Shown: positions 1-7,875 of the stretch, in pieces
Layout: every line of letters begins with the position of its first letter
How positions within the stretch are numbered: position 1 is the stretch's first letter
Assembly: GCF_014648675.1 (NCBI RefSeq)
Contig: NZ_BMRO01000006.1
Span: forward strand, 252,768 to 316,767
Reading direction: 5' to 3'
Length of the DNA: 64,000 nucleotides
Source: Actinomadura livida
GTDB taxonomy: Bacteria; Actinomycetota; Actinomycetes; Streptosporangiales; Streptosporangiaceae
Notes under the pieces: model-generated
What the model was told of the DNA's origin: nothing
The model's database searches: none
The model's input: only the letters and a program-made list of their open reading frames with translations
Made by a program: the position numbers and the translations under genes

Positions 1-599
1 TCGTCCGGTTCCGGCATTCCGCAGTCGTGCAGCAGCGAGAGGACGGCCTTAGATTCGAGATCGCCCGCGACCTCGGCGCCGAGCTGGAAGTACAGGTTCA
101 TCGTCTTGCGCTTGTAGTCGATCCCGACCAGCGCGACGTCGGCCAGGTCGTAGCGGGCGAAGAGGTCCGCGTTCTCGGCGACGGCGCGCGGCATGGACGG
201 GATGCCGGCGAGGTCCGCGACCTTCTGCGGGGAACCGGGGAAGCTCGGGTAGAGCTTCTGGAAACCGCCGACGGCCCCGTAGTCGGCGAAGTACTCGCTG
301 ACGGGAATACGCGCCTTGATGTCCGAGAGCAGCGCGCCGACCGGATGGTCGGTCTTCGCCACGAGGCCGTGCGACAGCGTGTGGGCGTAGGGGTCGTCGA
401 TCTCCTCGGGCAGCTGGATGGTGTAGTCGAACTCCTGGCTGCCGGTCGACACGCTGAAAATGATCGCGACATTGCTGATCGCGTCCCCGTACGAGGCGAG
501 GATCGGCAATACCCTGTCACGCGAGCAGGGCACGTCCAGCATTCGAGCCGACTGCTCGATGGCCGAGTACACCTTTTCCATCCCGGCGGCTCCGGACAT
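1..599 (-). CDS. ABBA aromatic prenyltransferase, NphB/CloQ family (partial, C-terminus outside window)
   Basis: The protein starts MSGAAGMEKVYSAIEQ and runs about 199 residues to the window edge. It aligns by eye along its length with NphB of Streptomyces CL190: the N-terminal helix, a PCSRD segment, DHPVGALLSDI (NphB: HPVDDLLAD), a VGGF-K segment, and IPSMPRAVAENADLFARY, almost the NphB sequence. The family transfers a prenyl group from a C5-C15 diphosphate to an electron-rich aromatic ring in a soluble alpha-beta-beta-alpha barrel. The ATG at 599 has an upstream ggagga. It is clearly similar to, but not a recent duplicate of, the second prenyltransferase at 3413-4318, so the two probably differ in prenyl donor or acceptor position. 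The haloperoxidase gene is the neighbour upstream. Family call is firm; substrate is inference. Confidence 0.92.
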   Translation of the reverse strand, partial: MSGAAGMEKVYSAIEQSARMLDVPCSRDRVLPILASYGDAISNVAIIFSVSTGSQEFDYTIQLPEEIDDPYAHTLSHGLVAKTDHPVGALLSDIKARIPVSEYFADYGAVGGFQKLYPSFPGSPQKVADLAGIPSMPRAVAENADLFARYDLADVALVGIDYKRKTMNLYFQLGAEVAGDLESKAVLSLLHDCGMPEPD

Positions 600-736
600 C
601 GGTCCTCCAAGTCTCAGTCTCATGCGGCGGTGGCATTTTCGAATATGAGAACTGGGCCTTCCGGCGCCGGTCCGGTTTTTTGCAACCGCCGGGCTGCCGG
701 AAGGCCCTGTTCGCAGGCGGACCCTTTCTCATGAAG

Positions 737-783
737 GAGCGGGCGGGTCGGCCGGCCGACGCGCCGGCCGCCCTTGCCCGCTC
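737..783 (-). terminator. GC-rich hairpin downstream of the haloperoxidase gene
   Basis: Two nested inverted repeats are visible: GAGCGGGC at 737-744 pairs with GCCCGCTC at 776-783, and an inner GGCCGGC pairs with GCCGGCC. It lies just past the haloperoxidase stop (794) and before the prenyltransferase start (599). There is no clear U-tract on the minus strand, as is common for actinomycete terminators. It may also act as an attenuator. Confidence 0.55.
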
Positions 784-793
784 ATTCATCGCG

Positions 794-2374
794 TCAGCTC
801 TTGACCTGGCCCTTGATGTGCCGCTGCACGAAGTCGTTGGCCAGGTCGCCGAACTGGTCGCCGAACGGCCTGGACCGGTCGATGGTCTCCTGGAAGTGCA
901 CCCCGGCCCACACCCGGCTGTCGCCGCAGACCTGGTTGAAGTCGGTCCAGGTCGGGAAGTGCACCTCGACGTCCTTGCTCGGGGCGATCCCCGGTTCCGT
1001 CCTCGTCTCGCCCTTCTTCACGGTGAACTTCCAGTCCAGCGTGTCCTCGCCGAAGTAGAGCCGGGCCGCCTGCGCCGAGGCGGCGCACACCGTGGTGGAG
1101 GCCGAGGGGTACTCAGGGTGGTCCCCCGTGGGCAGGTAGCTGCTCCACTCCTCGGCGGGGATGTCGTTGACCGTCCCCTTGCCGGGGCCTCCCCACGCCG
1201 TCAGCCGGCGCCTGCCGTACACGTACCGGACCGCGCTGATCGGCCGGACCGCGTCGTACTTGATCTTGTGGTGCCAGACCGCGATCGTCGTCTCGAACGT
1301 CGCGAGCGTGTGCACGAGCTGGAAGAACGCCCATCCGGGGATGCCCTGCTCCCCGTTCTGGTCGTGCTTGTTGAGGAGGTGGACCGCCGAGTGCCCGATG
1401 CCCCAGCGCTTGTTGTCCATGACCTCCGCGATCACCTTCTGCTCGTCGGTGAGCCCGGCGGACGCGTCGATGATCCCGTCCACCAGGCGCCGGAACCGGC
1501 GGCGGTCGCGGTGGTCGATGAAGTCGGGGCGGGAGATCTTGAACTGCGTCGGGTCCTTGAAGGTGAGCGCCCTGACCCGCCGGACCTGCGGGGTGACCAC
1601 GTGCTGCGCGACGTAGATGCCGATGTCGCCCGGCCCGCCGCCGACGCGGCGCCCGTTGTGCGGACCGAGCTGCGGCTGCCAGCGGGAGGGGTGGGTCAGC
1701 TCGTAGGGGGTGTTCACCGGGACGTAGCCGGTGTAGTCGCCCCACGGCCTGGGGTTGTAGCGGCGGCCGCCGTCGTAGCCGAGGAAGTTCATGCCGTCCT
1801 GCTTGTGCGCGTTCCAGGCGGCCTTGCCGACGACGTTGCCGATGCCGATGGGGCTGGTGGTGTCCTCCGACTGGTCGTCGGGGTCGAGCCCGAGGGCCGT
1901 CATGAACTGCCGGACGGCGGGCCTCGACTCCCCGAACACTCCCTGCCAGACCCGCCACCCGGCGTACAGGCCGGCGATGTTCATGTTCCGGTTCGTGGCG
2001 GACTCGCTGGCGGGACGCCGCTTGATCTTGGCGTAGATGCCGACCGCGGTCTCGTGGTACGGCGCCACCGCGTCGAACGCGGCGATGGCCGTGATGCGGT
2101 TCAGCCACAGGAACGTGGTGATGTCCATGGCACCGAAGACGTCCTGGTTGATCGACTCCCCGGCGGTGTCGTCGCTGGGCCCCAGGAACTTCAGGTAGTT
2201 GTCGGTGTCCAGGTCGAAGTCGATCGAGGGCTCGTCCTCGCGCTTCCCGGCATGGGCGGTGCCGGTCTGCCCGAGGCCCAGCGCCGCGGTCGAGGCGACG
2301 CCGAGGCCGCCGAACAGCAGCAGCCTGCGGCTCGGGAGGAGACCTGAAGCGGGCGGGAGGTTGGACGTCGTCAT
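794..2374 (-). CDS. Vanadium-dependent haloperoxidase (NapH/Mcl24-like), Tat-type leader
   Basis: 526 residues. The N-terminus has a twin-arginine (PSRRLLLFGG, about 14-23), a hydrophobic stretch and an AHA site near 42, suggesting Tat export, although meroterpenoid homologues are often drawn as intracellular. The vanadate-binding residues fit the VHPO/PAP2 pattern: K370 and R377 (HHKIKYDAVRP), a YPSAS loop (S424-A425-S426), and R487 with H493 (SRVWAGVH). Fungal chloroperoxidase has SGH at the loop; here the loop His is Ser and the Gly is Ala. Related Streptomyces enzymes use chloride or bromide and peroxide for halogenation and terpene cyclisation, or catalyse an alpha-hydroxyketone rearrangement. 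Hairpins on both sides suggest its own transcription unit within the prenyltransferase block. The likely role is chloronium-driven cyclisation of the prenylated naphthoquinone; whether it still halogenates is open. Confidence 0.92.
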   Translation of the reverse strand: MTTSNLPPASGLLPSRRLLLFGGLGVASTAALGLGQTGTAHAGKREDEPSIDFDLDTDNYLKFLGPSDDTAGESINQDVFGAMDITTFLWLNRITAIAAFDAVAPYHETAVGIYAKIKRRPASESATNRNMNIAGLYAGWRVWQGVFGESRPAVRQFMTALGLDPDDQSEDTTSPIGIGNVVGKAAWNAHKQDGMNFLGYDGGRRYNPRPWGDYTGYVPVNTPYELTHPSRWQPQLGPHNGRRVGGGPGDIGIYVAQHVVTPQVRRVRALTFKDPTQFKISRPDFIDHRDRRRFRRLVDGIIDASAGLTDEQKVIAEVMDNKRWGIGHSAVHLLNKHDQNGEQGIPGWAFFQLVHTLATFETTIAVWHHKIKYDAVRPISAVRYVYGRRRLTAWGGPGKGTVNDIPAEEWSSYLPTGDHPEYPSASTTVCAASAQAARLYFGEDTLDWKFTVKKGETRTEPGIAPSKDVEVHFPTWTDFNQVCGDSRVWAGVHFQETIDRSRPFGDQFGDLANDFVQRHIKGQVKS

Positions 2375-2427
2375 GGGGGTGTCCCTGTCCTTTGCAGAGG
2401 ATTTCTTGCGGAGGTGGGGCGGGGTGG

Positions 2428-2467
2428 CCGGGCCCGGGGTCGTCGCACATGGACGATCCGGGCCCGG
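2428..2467 (-). terminator. Hairpin between the prenyl diphosphate synthase and haloperoxidase genes
   Basis: A perfect 10-bp inverted repeat, CCGGGCCCGG at 2428-2437 and again (self-complementary) at 2458-2467, with further partial pairing of the loop. It sits in the 150-bp gap between the stop of the upstream gene (2525) and the haloperoxidase start (2374). Confidence 0.5.
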
Positions 2468-2524
2468 TGGTCGTGTCGGCGGCGACGCCGCTCGCCGGCG
2501 TCGGGAGCCGGGGCGGGGAGTGCG

Positions 2525-3181
2525 TCAGGTCGCCGGGTAGCCGCCGAAGCGCCGTTCCCGGCCCCGGAGGTCCTTGAGCGCCCGGTCGAAGTCGGCCCGC
2601 GTCATGTTCGGGAACAGGACGGGCGAGAAGTGGAGCTCCGCGTACGGCGACATCAGCGGGAAGAAGGAGGACATGCGGATCGCGCCGCCGGTCCGGATGA
2701 CGAAGTCGACCGGCTTCGTGACGTACGCGCTCTCCGTCAGGATCTCCTCGGTCATCGCCGGGATCTTGCCGTTGTACCGGTTGAAGATCCCGATCACCTC
2801 GCGGGTGAGGGACATCCCGAGGATGTAGTGGAGCGTGAACCCCGAGTCCTTGTCCGACTTGTCGCGGAGCTCCTCCAGTTCCGTGAGGTACTCCTCGGGG
2901 ACGAGGTCCAGCGACCCGGAGAAGTCGAAGTTGCAGTCGCCGTGGCAGCGGCGCGCCACGTCGTTGAAGGCGACCAGGAACGTGGTCACCGCGGCCTCGG
3001 GGCGGCTGAAGTTCGCCGCGGACGAGGTCGTGATGTAGAGCGTCGTGATGCCGTCCTCTTTGGCCCAGCCGATGAAGTCGATGAGCTTGTCCGCCATCGC
3101 CGTGTAGCCGTCGTCGAGGGAGACGCCCTGCTCCTGGGACCAGCGGCGCATTCCGTCCGGCAGCAGCATCAAGTTGGTCAC
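2525..3181 (-). CDS. Cyclolavandulyl/lavandulyl diphosphate synthase-like enzyme (UPPS-fold cis-prenyltransferase)
   Basis: 218 residues with a GTG start (gagagg upstream). The first block reads [10 protein letters not shown] (residues 5-14): the catalytic Asp (D9) of the UPPS family is kept, but the usual Asn of DGNxRW is Met. The C-terminal block [11 protein letters not shown]...SPYAELHF (163-185) matches the UPPS RTSGExRLSNF...AYAEL block with the Glu lost. From memory, both blocks and many flanking residues match the Streptomyces CL190 cyclolavandulyl diphosphate synthase, which joins two DMAPP units head-to-middle and cyclises the product; the merochlorin enzyme Mcl22 is another irregular member. 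At about 218 residues it is shorter than housekeeping UPPS (about 250). The likely role is an irregular C10 (or C15) donor for one of the two ABBA prenyltransferases. The exact product cannot be read from sequence. Confidence 0.85.
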   Translation of the reverse strand: MTNLMLLPDGMRRWSQEQGVSLDDGYTAMADKLIDFIGWAKEDGITTLYITTSSAANFSRPEAAVTTFLVAFNDVARRCHGDCNFDFSGSLDLVPEEYLTELEELRDKSDKDSGFTLHYILGMSLTREVIGIFNRYNGKIPAMTEEILTESAYVTKPVDFVIRTGGAIRMSSFFPLMSPYAELHFSPVLFPNMTRADFDRALKDLRGRERRFGGYPAT

Positions 3182-3323
3182 TGTTCTCGCCTCTCTGTCA
3201 TCTTGTGCGGGGTCTCACCGTGGGAAGGGCGGCCCGCCGCCGGCCCGGCGGCCGGGACCTGGATCGGAACCCGCGACCACGCCGGTGGCACCGGAGTCGG
3301 GGTGGAGGAGAACCGCACGCGAA

Positions 3324-3373
3324 AGAGCACCCGTCACCGGGGGTGTCGCCATGGGCGTGGTGACGGGTGCTCT
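3324..3373 (-). terminator. Strong hairpin downstream of the second prenyltransferase gene
   Basis: A perfect 15-bp inverted repeat: AGAGCACCCGTCACC at 3324-3338 and its complement at 3359-3373, with a 20-nt loop. It lies 40 bp past the prenyltransferase stop (3413) and upstream of the GTG at 3181. It is the strongest terminator candidate in the cluster. Confidence 0.7.
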
Positions 3374-3412
3374 GCGCGTCGGGTGGAACCGGCGAGCCGA
3401 CGCCGGGTGCCG

Positions 3413-4318
3413 TCAGCCCGCGTCAGGGGCGAGCATCTGCACCATCTGGGGCGGCATCTGGTACCACGACTGGAGCTTGTAGTACTCGCCGCTCGGCGCG
3501 GCCGTGACGCCGTAGATCCCCTTGCGCGTGGCGGGAGCGTAGGTGTACGGGACGTCCTTGGCGAACTTCTCGATCTTCGGATCCACCTCGACGCCGGCGG
3601 GGAAGGCGTCCAGGTCGCGGACCACCACGGCGAAGGTGATCCGCTCGATCTTCGAGGAGTCCCAGCTCAGCGTGGTGTAGTAGCCGGTCGCCTGCTGGGC
3701 GAGCGTGAGCATCTGCTCGCTCGGCTCGGCCAGTCCGTGCTCGCGCATCATCGACCGGACGGCGTCCGGCTCGCGCATCTCGGGGGGCGATCCGAGGAAG
3801 TAGATGTTCAGCGTCCTGCTCGGGTAGTCGATGCCGATCAGGCTCGTCTTGCCGTCCAGGCCGTTGCGCGTGAAGAACTCCAGGTTCTCGGACAGGCTGC
3901 GCGGCATGGACGGGAGGTCGGCGAGTTCCGTCACCTTCTGCAGGTTGTTCAGGGGGAAGAACGTCCAGGTCTTCTTGAAGCCGCCGACGACGCCGAAGTC
4001 GACGCCGTGGTAGTCGAGCGGGAAGCGGTCCTGGATATCGGAGAGCAGGTCGCCGACCGGGTGGTCGGTCTTCTCGGTGAGGCCGTTCGCCAGCGCGAGG
4101 GCGTAGGGGTGGAGGTCGGGGGCGAGCGACGCGATGCGGAAGTCGAGGCCCGCGGAGTTGGTCGCCACCCGGTAGGCCATCTGGGCGTGCGGAGGCAGGG
4201 CGTCCGCGTACGCGGTCAGGATGGGCCAGACCGCGTCCCGCGAGCAGGGCTCGTCGAGCAGTCCGGCGGCCTTCTCGATGTCGGAGTAAAGAGCTTCCAG
4301 CTCGGCTGTGCCGGCCAT
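3413..4318 (-). CDS. ABBA aromatic prenyltransferase, NphB family (second copy)
   Basis: 301 residues from the ATG at 4318, chosen because MAGTAELEALYSDIEKAAGLL lines up with the NphB start and gggagg precedes it; an in-frame extension to 4390 has no support. Family segments are CSRDAVWPIL, DHPVGDLLSDI, VGGFKKTWTFFP, IPSMP-like DLPSMPRSLSENLEFF, IDYPSRTLNIYF, LSWDSSKIERI and a C-terminal YYKLQSWY (NphB: EYYKLGAYY). The length equals NphB (about 300), so it is complete. These soluble, often Mg2+-dependent enzymes move geranyl or related groups onto phenolic rings such as flaviolin or tetrahydroxynaphthalene. Two tandem copies of a conserved promoter-like element lie 250 and 600 bp upstream, and a 15-bp hairpin closes the unit. 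Confidence 0.95.
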   Translation of the reverse strand: MAGTAELEALYSDIEKAAGLLDEPCSRDAVWPILTAYADALPPHAQMAYRVATNSAGLDFRIASLAPDLHPYALALANGLTEKTDHPVGDLLSDIQDRFPLDYHGVDFGVVGGFKKTWTFFPLNNLQKVTELADLPSMPRSLSENLEFFTRNGLDGKTSLIGIDYPSRTLNIYFLGSPPEMREPDAVRSMMREHGLAEPSEQMLTLAQQATGYYTTLSWDSSKIERITFAVVVRDLDAFPAGVEVDPKIEKFAKDVPYTYAPATRKGIYGVTAAPSGEYYKLQSWYQMPPQMVQMLAPDAG

Positions 4319-4567
4319 TGCGCCTCCCGCGTCGATCTTGATTTGTCGTGTGGGACGGAACAGGTCGAACGCCGGTGACACGGGGGTCACCGGCGGGAAA
4401 TGGGCGTGCCAGGAAAAGATGCGGCGCTGCGGATCTCAATTACCGCGTGCCGGGTCGCGAGAAATGGCGCCACCCTCAACTGGGGCGGCGTGCCGCCAAA
4501 ACGGCGGAACGGGGAGCTTGCTCCGATGATGGGCCCGTCAGAAGGCAAAGTCCGGAGCTACCACCCT

Positions 4568-4597
4568 AGATATATGTTCTTCGCCACAGGTTGTCAA
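4568..4597 (-). promoter_or_regulatory. Conserved cluster promoter, copy 1 (toward prenyltransferase 2)
   Basis: On the minus strand: TTGACA (4597-4592), a 17-bp spacer, and TATATCT (4574-4568). The spacer ends in GCGAAGAA next to the -10. The same layout recurs at 4919-4948 and 18941-18971. It would leave a leader of about 240 nt before the ATG at 4318. Conservation of the spacer as well as the boxes suggests binding by a shared regulator rather than sigma factor alone. Confidence 0.65.
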
Positions 4598-4918
4598 GGC
4601 TCGCAGGTGGCGCGACTCCATGCCTGGTCGGACGATATGTGTCGTCTTCCGCGGCCCCCAGACCTCGGCGTTCCCGCCTCGCGGGGTCGCGCGATCACAG
4701 GCACGGGCCGGCCATCGGACGCCCCACTCATATGATCACTGGGCGCGTCGGCCGATTAATTGGACAGACCGTTGACAGAGCCGGTTCCAGCCAGGAGATA
4801 ATGGCGCTCGTTCACGGCCCGTGGTCGAACGCCACGGCGGTGAACGGGTAGCGCGGTGAAATGGGACCCTGCATCTGGCATTGGCCGGCACTTGGGCAAA
4901 CCCTAAAGACGCCACCAT

Positions 4919-4948
4919 AGATATAGATTCTTCGCTGCAGGATGTCAA
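4919..4948 (-). promoter_or_regulatory. Conserved cluster promoter, copy 2
   Basis: TTGACA (4948-4943), 17-bp spacer and TATATCT (4925-4919) on the minus strand, again with GCGAAGAA in the spacer. Similarity to copy 1 extends over about 55-60 bp (CCACC...CGACTCCA), so the two look like a duplication. No convincing gene lies between the copies; copy 2 may be a second promoter for the same prenyltransferase. Confidence 0.6.
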
Positions 4949-6274
4949 GGCCCCCGCTGCCGCCGACTCCAGCTGATCACGTCGGCATTTCCGCTGTACA
5001 CGGACGTTCATGGCCTGGCGACCCGTGCCGCACGACGGCATCGATCCGGTCGGCCGGCAGGGCGCTCCGCACGCGGACTTCAGGCGTGGGGCCGAGGGCG
5101 CAGCGTGATCGCGCTCGGCGCAGGGCGTGCCCCCGCGCCGAGCGGAGGCGTGGAAGGCTGCGGGGCCGCACGCCACGGAGGGTGACGGCGAGGAGGGGGT
5201 CTCTCCCCCATGCCGGCCGGGTGGCGAGTACCGGGAATTGATGGACAGAATTCAGCGTCCTCGAACAATGACTTCGACTCCTCTCACGGTCCGATCAAGG
5301 TCCGGCCGGTCCCCGGGAACGGCGAAAAGACCCAACTTGAACAACGCCGCTATATAACGTGTGCCTCCGTTCGCTTACCGAGGTCGGCCATCGGCCGCTA
5401 ACACGGTCATGTGGGTATGTACGCCAGCGACGTTCGCTGTAATTTGGGACTCCTCGGCCGACAGAGCGCGCGGCGCTCCTCCTGGGAAGAAACCGTTCCC
5501 AATCGATGAGATCGAGCGGTCGGCGAGCCGTGGTGGCGGTGTGACCGGAATGGCCGCAGGCGCCGAGAGCCCGCGACACGGCCCGCCCTGCCGCCGGGGG
5601 GCCGGAAGTACTCCTGAGCTCTGGTGAGGCCCATGACGGCCCCTGGAGCACGCTGTGCCGCCCCTCGACCGGACGGCAGGGGCGGAGGCGGCTCCTCTAC
5701 CGGCGACCGTGACCGTCGTCAAGTGCGCGGCCAGGCAGTCGATTCGCGCTCAGGGCGCGCGCCGCCGCGCGGGCGGAGGCGGCAAAGCGTTCCGCCGGCG
5801 GGCGCCACGCCGTCCTCACCGAGGGAGATCACCCGCTTGGCCCGGGGGCGAACCCCGGCTCCGCCCGGCCTCGGGCCCGCCCGCCCGTCGCTCATCTCAG
5901 CATTCGAGAAGGTGTCGCCCTCCGCGTTACGGGTGCCCCAAATTCGCGATTGGGCCGAGTGACCGGCCGGCGCAATAAGCTCGATCTATGACGTTTCGTG
6001 ATCGCGCTATAACGCAGAATAACACGTTGACATTTCAACCTGGTCCCTATCCCGGGTAACCACCGACCTGATCACCCGGTGAGGTGTCTGACCGCGGCAC
6101 CGTACCCGGCGTGCGCGAATTTTCCCTGTTCAGCGGGCAGTAGCGCTAATTCTCTTGGTGTTTTCTCGCGTGGCAGTTGACGTAGATGACTGTTTTGAAG
6201 AGTATGCAGAGAGCATGGCAGGAGTACGCGCACACCACCCGGCCCGCAGCGGACAAGGCTTTTACGGGGAGAAC
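4949..6274. other. Long stretch without a convincing gene
   Basis: About 1.3 kb between the tandem promoters and the zinc-ribbon gene. Several open frames exist on both strands, but they are Arg/Pro/Ser-rich, lack recognisable domains and look like GC-driven shadows. Near 6001-6055 an AT-richer patch (CTATAACGCAGAATAACACG followed by TTGACA at 6025) is the likely promoter zone of the following plus-strand gene. Confidence 0.5.
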
Positions 6275-6913
6275 ATGAAGGGACGCATACTGTGTCAAGC
6301 TGGATCGTGCCAAAAACAGAGCGGGAATATTGACAAGAAGGCACGAAGGGCCGGGGACGGCCGGTTCGTGTGCTCGGTATGCCTGGACCGTCTCGTGGGC
6401 GACATCCGGAACCTGCCCACGCTCTACGACGACTGCATGAACCAGACGGGCCAGGGGACCATGCGCATGATCCGCACCGGTCCCCGGAAGAGCACCACCG
6501 CCGACCCGATGAGCGCCGCGGCCACCGAGATACGTACCGCGATTCGCAAAGTCCTCGCCTCCTGGGCCAGCCTCGTCGCCGACGAACGCCGGCTCCAGCG
6601 CCCCCCGCGGGACATCCGCGCGCTCGCGCAGTTCCTCTGCCGGCATGCCGAGTGGCTCGCCGCCCACCCCGCCGCGGCGGAGATCGTGGACGAGATCGGG
6701 GATCTCACGCGCGCCGCGCGAAAGACCGCCTATTCGAAAGGCGGCGGCCGGGTGCCGGTCGGCTCCTGTCCCACCTGCAGCGGCGAGCTCGTCGCCCACA
6801 TGCGCCGGCGTGAGGACGCGCTTCCCGCCGAGATCGTCTGCACCACCTATCCCGACCACCGGTGGCCCGCCACCCGATGGGCCACGCTCGCCCGCCAGAT
6901 CCAGGGACGCTGA
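6275..6913 (+). CDS. Zinc-ribbon/zinc-finger protein of the type found in actinomycete prophages and integrative elements
   Basis: 212 residues from the ATG at 6275 (gggga upstream); the frame is open further back to 6155, but that part lacks a good ribosome site. Two Cys clusters are visible: CQAGSCQ near the N-terminus with a CSVC about 30 residues on, and SCPTC near residue 165 followed by a Cys and a His in VCTTYPDH. The middle is helical (DIRALAQFLCRHAEWLAAHP). Proteins with this layout commonly sit next to small HTH genes in actinomycete phage or plasmid-like DNA, and one follows here at 7405. It runs opposite to the surrounding biosynthetic genes. Function is unknown; a DNA-binding or replication accessory role is a guess. 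Confidence 0.7.
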   Translation: MKGRILCQAGSCQKQSGNIDKKARRAGDGRFVCSVCLDRLVGDIRNLPTLYDDCMNQTGQGTMRMIRTGPRKSTTADPMSAAATEIRTAIRKVLASWASLVADERRLQRPPRDIRALAQFLCRHAEWLAAHPAAAEIVDEIGDLTRAARKTAYSKGGGRVPVGSCPTCSGELVAHMRRREDALPAEIVCTTYPDHRWPATRWATLARQIQGR

Positions 6914-7404
6914 CCGGAGGACGGCTCCCTGACCGACCGCAGCGGCTCCTCACCTGCGAGGACCCGCCGGTGAAAGCCGTTGCGGCCCCGCACCCGCGCG
7001 ACACGGCGCGCCGCGCCGCCTCGCCACCGCCCTGTTCTCACGCCGACGGCTCGGCTCCCCGCCGTCATCTCCTGGTGATCACCGGCCCGTTTGCCGCCCC
7101 CCGGGGCGTCCGGCCGGGACGTGCCGCGGCATCGGCGCTGAGCGTCCATCGCGAATGATCACCTCGGCCGGCCGGTGAGCGCCGGCATCCGGTCCGGGCC
7201 GGGAATGTCGATACGGCTCCCCTTCGCATCCGCCCGTCATTGACGGTGCCCGGTTCCCGGACCATGCGTGCGATCGGCTCGTCCCGCGACGTGATTCGCC
7301 ATTCGCGTTTTCCGGCCTGCTGATCGAACTCCACGTGCGCTGCGGTGCCCCCTCGGCTCCAAGGGGTCACCGAGCTCCAGTAGAAGGTCACCACAGGGAG
7401 GAAC
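6914..7404. other. Intergenic stretch
   Basis: About 490 bp between the zinc-ribbon gene and the small HTH gene. No coding frame is convincing. The last 25 bp carry the ribosome site (ggaggaac) of the next gene. Confidence 0.5.
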
Positions 7405-7596
7405 ATGCTGAATCGCGAGATCCACAAAGTCGGCTTGACGGTCGATGACATAGCCGCCATCTGGCGCATTCCCAAGGGCACGGTCTACCGCTACGCCCAC
7501 CAGTCACAGTGGCGCCGCTACACCCTCAACCGTCGCGTCTACTACCATCCGGACGACGTCATGGACACGTTCGACCCCCCGGCCCAGGGATCGTGA
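7405..7596 (+). CDS. Small helix-turn-helix DNA-binding protein (excisionase/MerR-like)
   Basis: 63 residues, preceded by an excellent ribosome site (agggaggaac directly before ATG). The body reads LTVDDIAAIWRIPKGTVYRYA followed by a basic wing ending YYHPDDVMDTF, the pattern of helix_turn_helix_17 or excisionase-type proteins: helix, turn, recognition helix, short beta wing. Such proteins direct recombination or repress early genes in integrative elements. With the zinc-ribbon gene it forms a small plus-strand island splitting the prenyltransferase block from the MEP/THN block, so it may be the residue of an insertion. No integrase is visible nearby. Confidence 0.75.
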   Translation: MLNREIHKVGLTVDDIAAIWRIPKGTVYRYAHQSQWRRYTLNRRVYYHPDDVMDTFDPPAQGS

Positions 7597-7725
7597 TCGT
7601 GTACTGACCCGCCATAATGCGCAACGCCGGATCGCCCGCCGAGACCAGGGGCGAATTTTCACCGAGCGGTGCGCGGACTCGCACCCGGTCCCGGGTCCGG
7701 ACGACACGGGACCGGTACGCGAAAG

Positions 7726-7763
7726 CCCCCGGCAGCCGACGTGCCACGCCGTCCTGCCGGGGG
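7726..7763. terminator. Bidirectional hairpin between convergent genes
   Basis: A perfect 10-bp inverted repeat: CCCCCGGCAG at 7726-7735 and CTGCCGGGGG at 7754-7763, 18-nt loop, flanked by GAAA on the left. It lies between the ends of the plus-strand HTH gene (7596) and the minus-strand ispG gene (7876), so it can stop both. Confidence 0.7.
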
Positions 7764-7875
7764 CGAATTCGGGGCGCGGCCGGCGCTTCCCGCGATACGA
7801 CAGAACGATATTCGGAATGCTCCCGATTTCGATCGCTCGACGACCGGTTTCCAGATCACCGCGCCCCGGAGCGCG

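Noticed and set aside
680..2347. Long plus-strand open frame (555 codons) opposite the haloperoxidase gene
   Set aside because: It is the antisense shadow of a gene with full VHPO motifs; composition is Val/Arg/Asp-rich with no domain.
4772..4802. Plus-strand TTGACA with GATAAT 19 bp downstream
   Set aside because: Spacing is long and no plus-strand gene follows for 1.4 kb, so chance is more likely.
4736..5176. Minus-strand 146-codon frame around the duplicated promoter
   Set aside because: It runs through promoter copy 2, has atypical composition and no family resemblance.
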